From Cinclus cinclus (taxonomy: Eukaryota > Chordata > Aves > Passeriformes > Cinclidae), in NCBI RefSeq assembly GCF_963662255.1, contig NC_085047.1, forward strand, positions 99,145,619-99,209,618: 64,000 bases of DNA, in the 5' to 3' direction. A program made the translations under genes and the position numbers. Positions 59,958-64,000 of the stretch are shown here, piece by piece. Each line of letters starts with the position of its first letter. Within the stretch, counting starts at the first letter, position 1. The notes beneath the pieces were generated by a model. It ran no database searches, was not told where the DNA came from, and was given only the letters and a program-made list of their open reading frames with translations.

Positions 59958-62640
59958 GGAGTAAGAGTCTTCTTTATGCAAGATTCATAGGCTTTAGAGT
60001 GCATGGGCATTTGGCCTGGGTGAGTTCTGCAGTTTATGCCCTTTGAAAAGACCAGTTTGCTCCACAGCCTTTTGTCATCTTTTCCTGCATGTTTAATAGA
60101 TGACATTTTTTACCAGCCTGGGTGTACCTGGGTTCTGATTTTTAACTTCAGGGTCAGAATTTGACTGTGCCTCTCCAAAAGGTAGTTCAGCTCCAGCCCA
60201 TTTGGTGCCAGAGATTAAAACTCTGTTTGCTGGATTTATAGTCACAGATTTGCCAAAGAAGTCAGACCTATATGTGATCACTGGGCAGTGAAATGAAGCA
60301 GTGTCTGGGTGGCCAGAAGATGACAGCAATTTCATATTGGGCCTCTTCTGGAGATGTTGCAGAGAAACTCCTCCCACCCTGCTTGGAAAAAGAAGAAGAA
60401 GAAGAAGAAAAGTTTGGTTTTGCTAACAAAAATATATCTCTAGGTATCAAGGTCCAAGCCACAAAGATAGGAGGCTCTGCGACATTCAGTAGATTCAAGC
60501 AGTGTGTTCAGACTCGCAGTACAGCTAAGCACATGAGGAATTATTTAAATTGAGTGACTTTGTAGAAGTGAATTATGCTGAGACCTGTGGCTGCTCAATA
60601 TTTACACTGATTTACTTTGATAGACTTTGAACTGTTATGTAATGGTTAGCCCCAGCATATGATATATAGCAAAATCATTAGTCATTATTACAAGGGATAA
60701 TTTCATGTTGAATGCTACAGCAGTTAATTTGATCCTCAGGTGGTATCAGTTGTTGCAAATTTAGAATTCATTCTGTATGCATTTGTTTCATTGGTTTTAC
60801 ACAGAGTGCTCTCTTTCTCCTTATTAATCATGTCACGGACTACATTTTCACTTGTTTCCCTGGCTTCCTTAATTGCTAATTTTAAGTACAGCTTTGTGCT
60901 CACATACTCCTGCAATCTTTCTGCATAATTTTCCCCCTTTTATAGATTTCTCAGTGTCTAGAGATGTGACAGTAGCAAGTTATTTAGGTAAGTTTGTCAT
61001 CATTCAGAACAAAGAATTTGTTGACAACAGAAAACAAACTCCAGATGTCATCATAGTAATTCTCAGGACTTTTATTATAACATTATCATGGATCATTTGT
61101 CATTATTACTATTGTTAATAATATATTCTTCCACTGCCATGAGACAGGCTTCCTCAGCTCTTTTGGTATCAAATTTTAATGCTGCATTCTATGTTGCAGG
61201 AGCCACTTCTTTATAACAGTTTTGTTTTGATACTTGTTTTGGTTCATATTCTAAAAGGAAATATTCTTTTGCATCAGTGATACCTGTTAATTTTATCCCA
61301 AAATTATATGCCTCTATGATAGGATATGAAGCATAATTTATCCATTTAGAGCCCATGCTTAGTGAATCATGGTACTTCTATCTTGATTTGAGGGAAGGAT
61401 CCTGGGCTTTGGTATTTTTAAAATTTGTTTCCTTGAAACAGTTGTGCTTTATTTTGCAGAGCTGGAGGTTTATATATAGAAAGAGTCAGGGTGGTGGGAA
61501 AATTATGAGTTTGGGGAATTCCATAATTAGGACCCCAAGTTAACCCTGCTTTGCTGAGGACAGTTTACTGAAAGCTGTGGACTGAATTAGGGTTTCATTG
61601 TTTACACTGCCATCAGTCTGTGTCCTCATTCTAACTCATTGCATGTAATGTCTTTGTCCCACTGAGTTTTAAATACCCCCTGAACTGAGCAATGTTGGGA
61701 TCTGACCCCTGACGAGTGAAATTTTCTAAGGGAAGGAGGACAGGACAGACTCTGTGGTTTGGCAGGTCACAGCTGACCAGCAGCACATTTTTTTTTGGCT
61801 GGGGGCTAAATGTGCAGGGAGTTACTAGTGAAATACATAGGTTTGCATATGCATGTGCTCTCACAAAACCACACTGCTTTAAACCAAGATTTAACCTGAG
61901 AAATTTTATCTTTGCCATAACATGAAGGATTTCAAAACAGGGAATCAGATCTTTGCAATCTGATTAAGGTCATGGTGGCATCTTCATGCTGTAGTTTTGA
62001 TTTTACTAGGGTGCAGAGTTTTATTTGGCTTATGGGCTAACACATTTCCTTTGAACCGTGTAAAAGCTTACACTATGTATTTTAGTTAAAAGACTGCCAG
62101 CAGCTGGTTCACATTTTTAATTGTTTTTTCTCTTTTGGTAGCTATGTGAATTGTGAATTGCTCTGAGGAAAATACAAATTAATTTTGAATAAATTAGAAC
62201 TATCATTCTGCCTTAAGGAAATATAGAAACATAGCCCATAATTGTAAAGCATTTGCAGGTCACATAAGAGCTTGATCCTGATCATCAGGTGTTCTTGCAC
62301 AATATAGATTCAAATGGCTCATTATTTCCTAAGTAATAAGGAACTTAATTTTAAAAACATTTCCAGAGTGAGAATTATGGCTCATCTGATTATTGATATA
62401 TTCCAATTCTACATTTCACAACTTAGCTTTTTTTCTGAAAATATGTTAATACCTTCTTCAGAAATTATTGCTTTATGGCCAAGTTTTTTATGTTGTAAGT
62501 GTTGATGACATTGCATCCTCCACCAATTTCTTCTTGCCTGTCTGCCCTCCCCTTTTCAAAGGCAATCAGTTTGTCTGCTTTTGTTGTTCATTTTGAGCTT
62601 TTCCATTTTTCCTGATGGGATGTGGTATAGAATTTAAAAT
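59958..62640. other. Unique non-coding DNA with a (GAA)n tract
   Basis: Contains (AAG)7-like sequence at 60389-60410. The plus frame at 60293-60553 (86 codons) crosses it and gains a Glu run from the repeat, so it is not called. No exon or TE is recognised elsewhere. Confidence 0.5.
60389..60410 (+). repeat. (AAG)n microsatellite
   Basis: About seven AAG units in an uninterrupted purine run. Probably variable in length. Confidence 0.93.
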
Positions 62641-64000
62641 TAAAAAAAAAAAAAAGATAAAAAGCTTTTAAATTACCACTCATAAGAAGGAAAATTACTG
62701 ATTCTAAGAAGGAACTACTTTGTGGCCTTCCTGTAGGTACCTCAAAGTGCATTTGGGTACAGTTGGCATTGGCATAGACTTTCTGGTCAAACTAAAGCAG
62801 GTGCCATGATTGCAGATGTCCTGGAAATAGGCATGGTTGTATAGCTCTATTTAGCCTGTGTAAATGCAATTATATATCCTTCTGACTATGACAACAGTTC
62901 ACAATTCAGAGTGCTGGAACAAAATAATTACATCATTCAATGCTTGCTTTCTATTATTTCTTCATTTTTTGTGCTTATGATGTTGGGATTTGTCACATTA
63001 TTTGTTCTTCCAAAGCTGTAACCAGGGTTTTAATTGATGTTCTCAAAGCATATCCAAATATTTTGAAAATTCCCATGCATGCATTCTCTCCTTTATAGAC
63101 ACTGGGTTTTATTTTTAAACTAACTAAAACTTAGAGCAAATTTACTAAATATCTTCTGCCTTTTTTTTTTTTCTCTTTTAAGACCTAAGGTTGAACTTTC
63201 AGTGTTCTGCAACAGGTTTGTAATTAGGAAGAAAGGTTATTTTTCCCTTTTTCAGAAAGTAAATGCTTAATTTGGTTTTTGAATGCTTAATTCAGAGGTC
63301 TAATATTCTGAATTTGTAGTATTAGGTCTCATTTGATGAAGCTTTCTGGGAACTATTTTATATATGGGTAAGGGTAATGACATGATGCTCCTAGGTTTGA
63401 GTCCCAGCTAATTAAACGGATGCCTTGGAATCCTAGCTGGGCTATTAATTTTTCATGTATTTATACAGTATAAATGATTAATGTGTGCTCCTACACTAGG
63501 GTCTAAGATTTTGAAGTGGGGAATAACAGATGACACAGCATACTTTCAGCTGTGAAAATGTTTCCCAGAGGAGCACTGAAACCTGAAAAAAGAGTGAACA
63601 GATCAAACGAAGAGTTAAAGAAAATGCTTTAGGTTCTTGTCATTTGAAAACAGATTAATATTGTAACTTCTTATGAACACTATATTGTTACCTACAGATG
63701 TAGGAAAACCTAGGTATTTCATATCATGTCAGATAAGGTACTTCAAAGAGTAACTTAAATAAAGTATAGGTGGGGTTATTTAGTTAGTCTTTGCCTTCAA
63801 ATTAATTTCAATGAGAATTTATGCAGTTGGTAGCAGAGAAGTTACTTTACCAGTGGTTCCCTGCTGGGAATTATTTTAGGAGTGCTTTTCTCCCATTGCC
63901 ATTGAGGAGATGCTGCTAGGTCTCTGCCAGTTGAGGTGGTCCAGGGAAGCAGCAGGAAGAGCTGTGTCTGACAGAAGTTTGCTCCACTTGCAGGTTTCTG
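62641..64000. other. Unique AT-rich DNA with homopolymers
   Basis: Poly(A) at about 62641-62655 and poly(T) at about 63162-63174. No gene, RNA or TE is recognised up to the end of the window. Confidence 0.55.

Noticed and set aside
60293..60553. 86-codon ORF with a Glu-rich stretch
   Set aside because: The Glu run comes from the (AAG)n microsatellite at 60389-60410, and the rest has no recognisable features.
63385..63420. tRNA-like T-arm word GGTTTGAGTCCCAGC
   Set aside because: The word resembles a tRNA T-loop, but the flanking bases do not form the 5-bp T stem. No anticodon arm or acceptor stem can be built upstream.
1..64000. CRISPR array, operon, phage or bacterial system
   Set aside because: The sequence has eukaryotic repeats (CR1, LTRs, microsatellites), no regularly spaced direct repeats with unique spacers, and no dense coding.

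Overview
The window reads as bird nuclear DNA, most likely from a songbird (Passeriformes). The evidence is the repeat content: at least ten fragments of avian CR1 LINEs on both strands, one well-preserved solo LTR of a type abundant in birds (ERVL-like by its 5-bp target duplication), and one LTR nested among CR1 pieces that resembles avian ERVK LTRs. I see no mammalian SINEs, no bacterial gene structure and no dense coding. The DNA is AT-rich with few CpGs.

I found no protein-coding exon, tRNA or rRNA that I would defend. Reading frames longer than 60 codons are scattered, overlap one another and lack recognisable domains; the exceptions are pieces of CR1 reverse transcriptase. The window is best described as a gene desert or the inside of a very long intron.

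Layout. 1-22 kb: unique AT-rich DNA with T/G-rich or A/C-rich simple tracts, a (TTTAGTA)n minisatellite at 3443, an (AT)n tract at 16721 and two short antisense CR1 tails (1612, 14761). 22.4-24 kb: a 985-bp solo LTR with TG/CA ends and a 5-bp target duplication, then an antisense CR1 tail. 24-42 kb: unique DNA with one small CR1 piece (26229), long poly(T) tracts, a CpG-retaining patch at 37.6 kb that holds a 42-codon ORF, and a G-run/(GT)n cluster at 39.2-39.4 kb. 42-43.5 kb: the longest and oldest CR1, with decayed reverse transcriptase. 43.5-51.5 kb: mostly unique DNA. 51.5-60 kb: the repeat-rich part, with two antisense CR1 tails, a 0.59-kb sense CR1 3' end, a CR1 / LTR / CR1 composite at 57.7-58.7 kb, and another sense CR1 tail. 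60-64 kb: unique DNA.

The most useful leads are the CpG-retaining 37.6-kb patch (a candidate conserved element or micro-exon), an apparent excess of T/G-rich over A/C-rich tracts on the + strand (a possible sign of + strand transcription), the G-run cluster, and the unresolved ends of the nested LTR. All family assignments come from recognition by eye, not from a database search.
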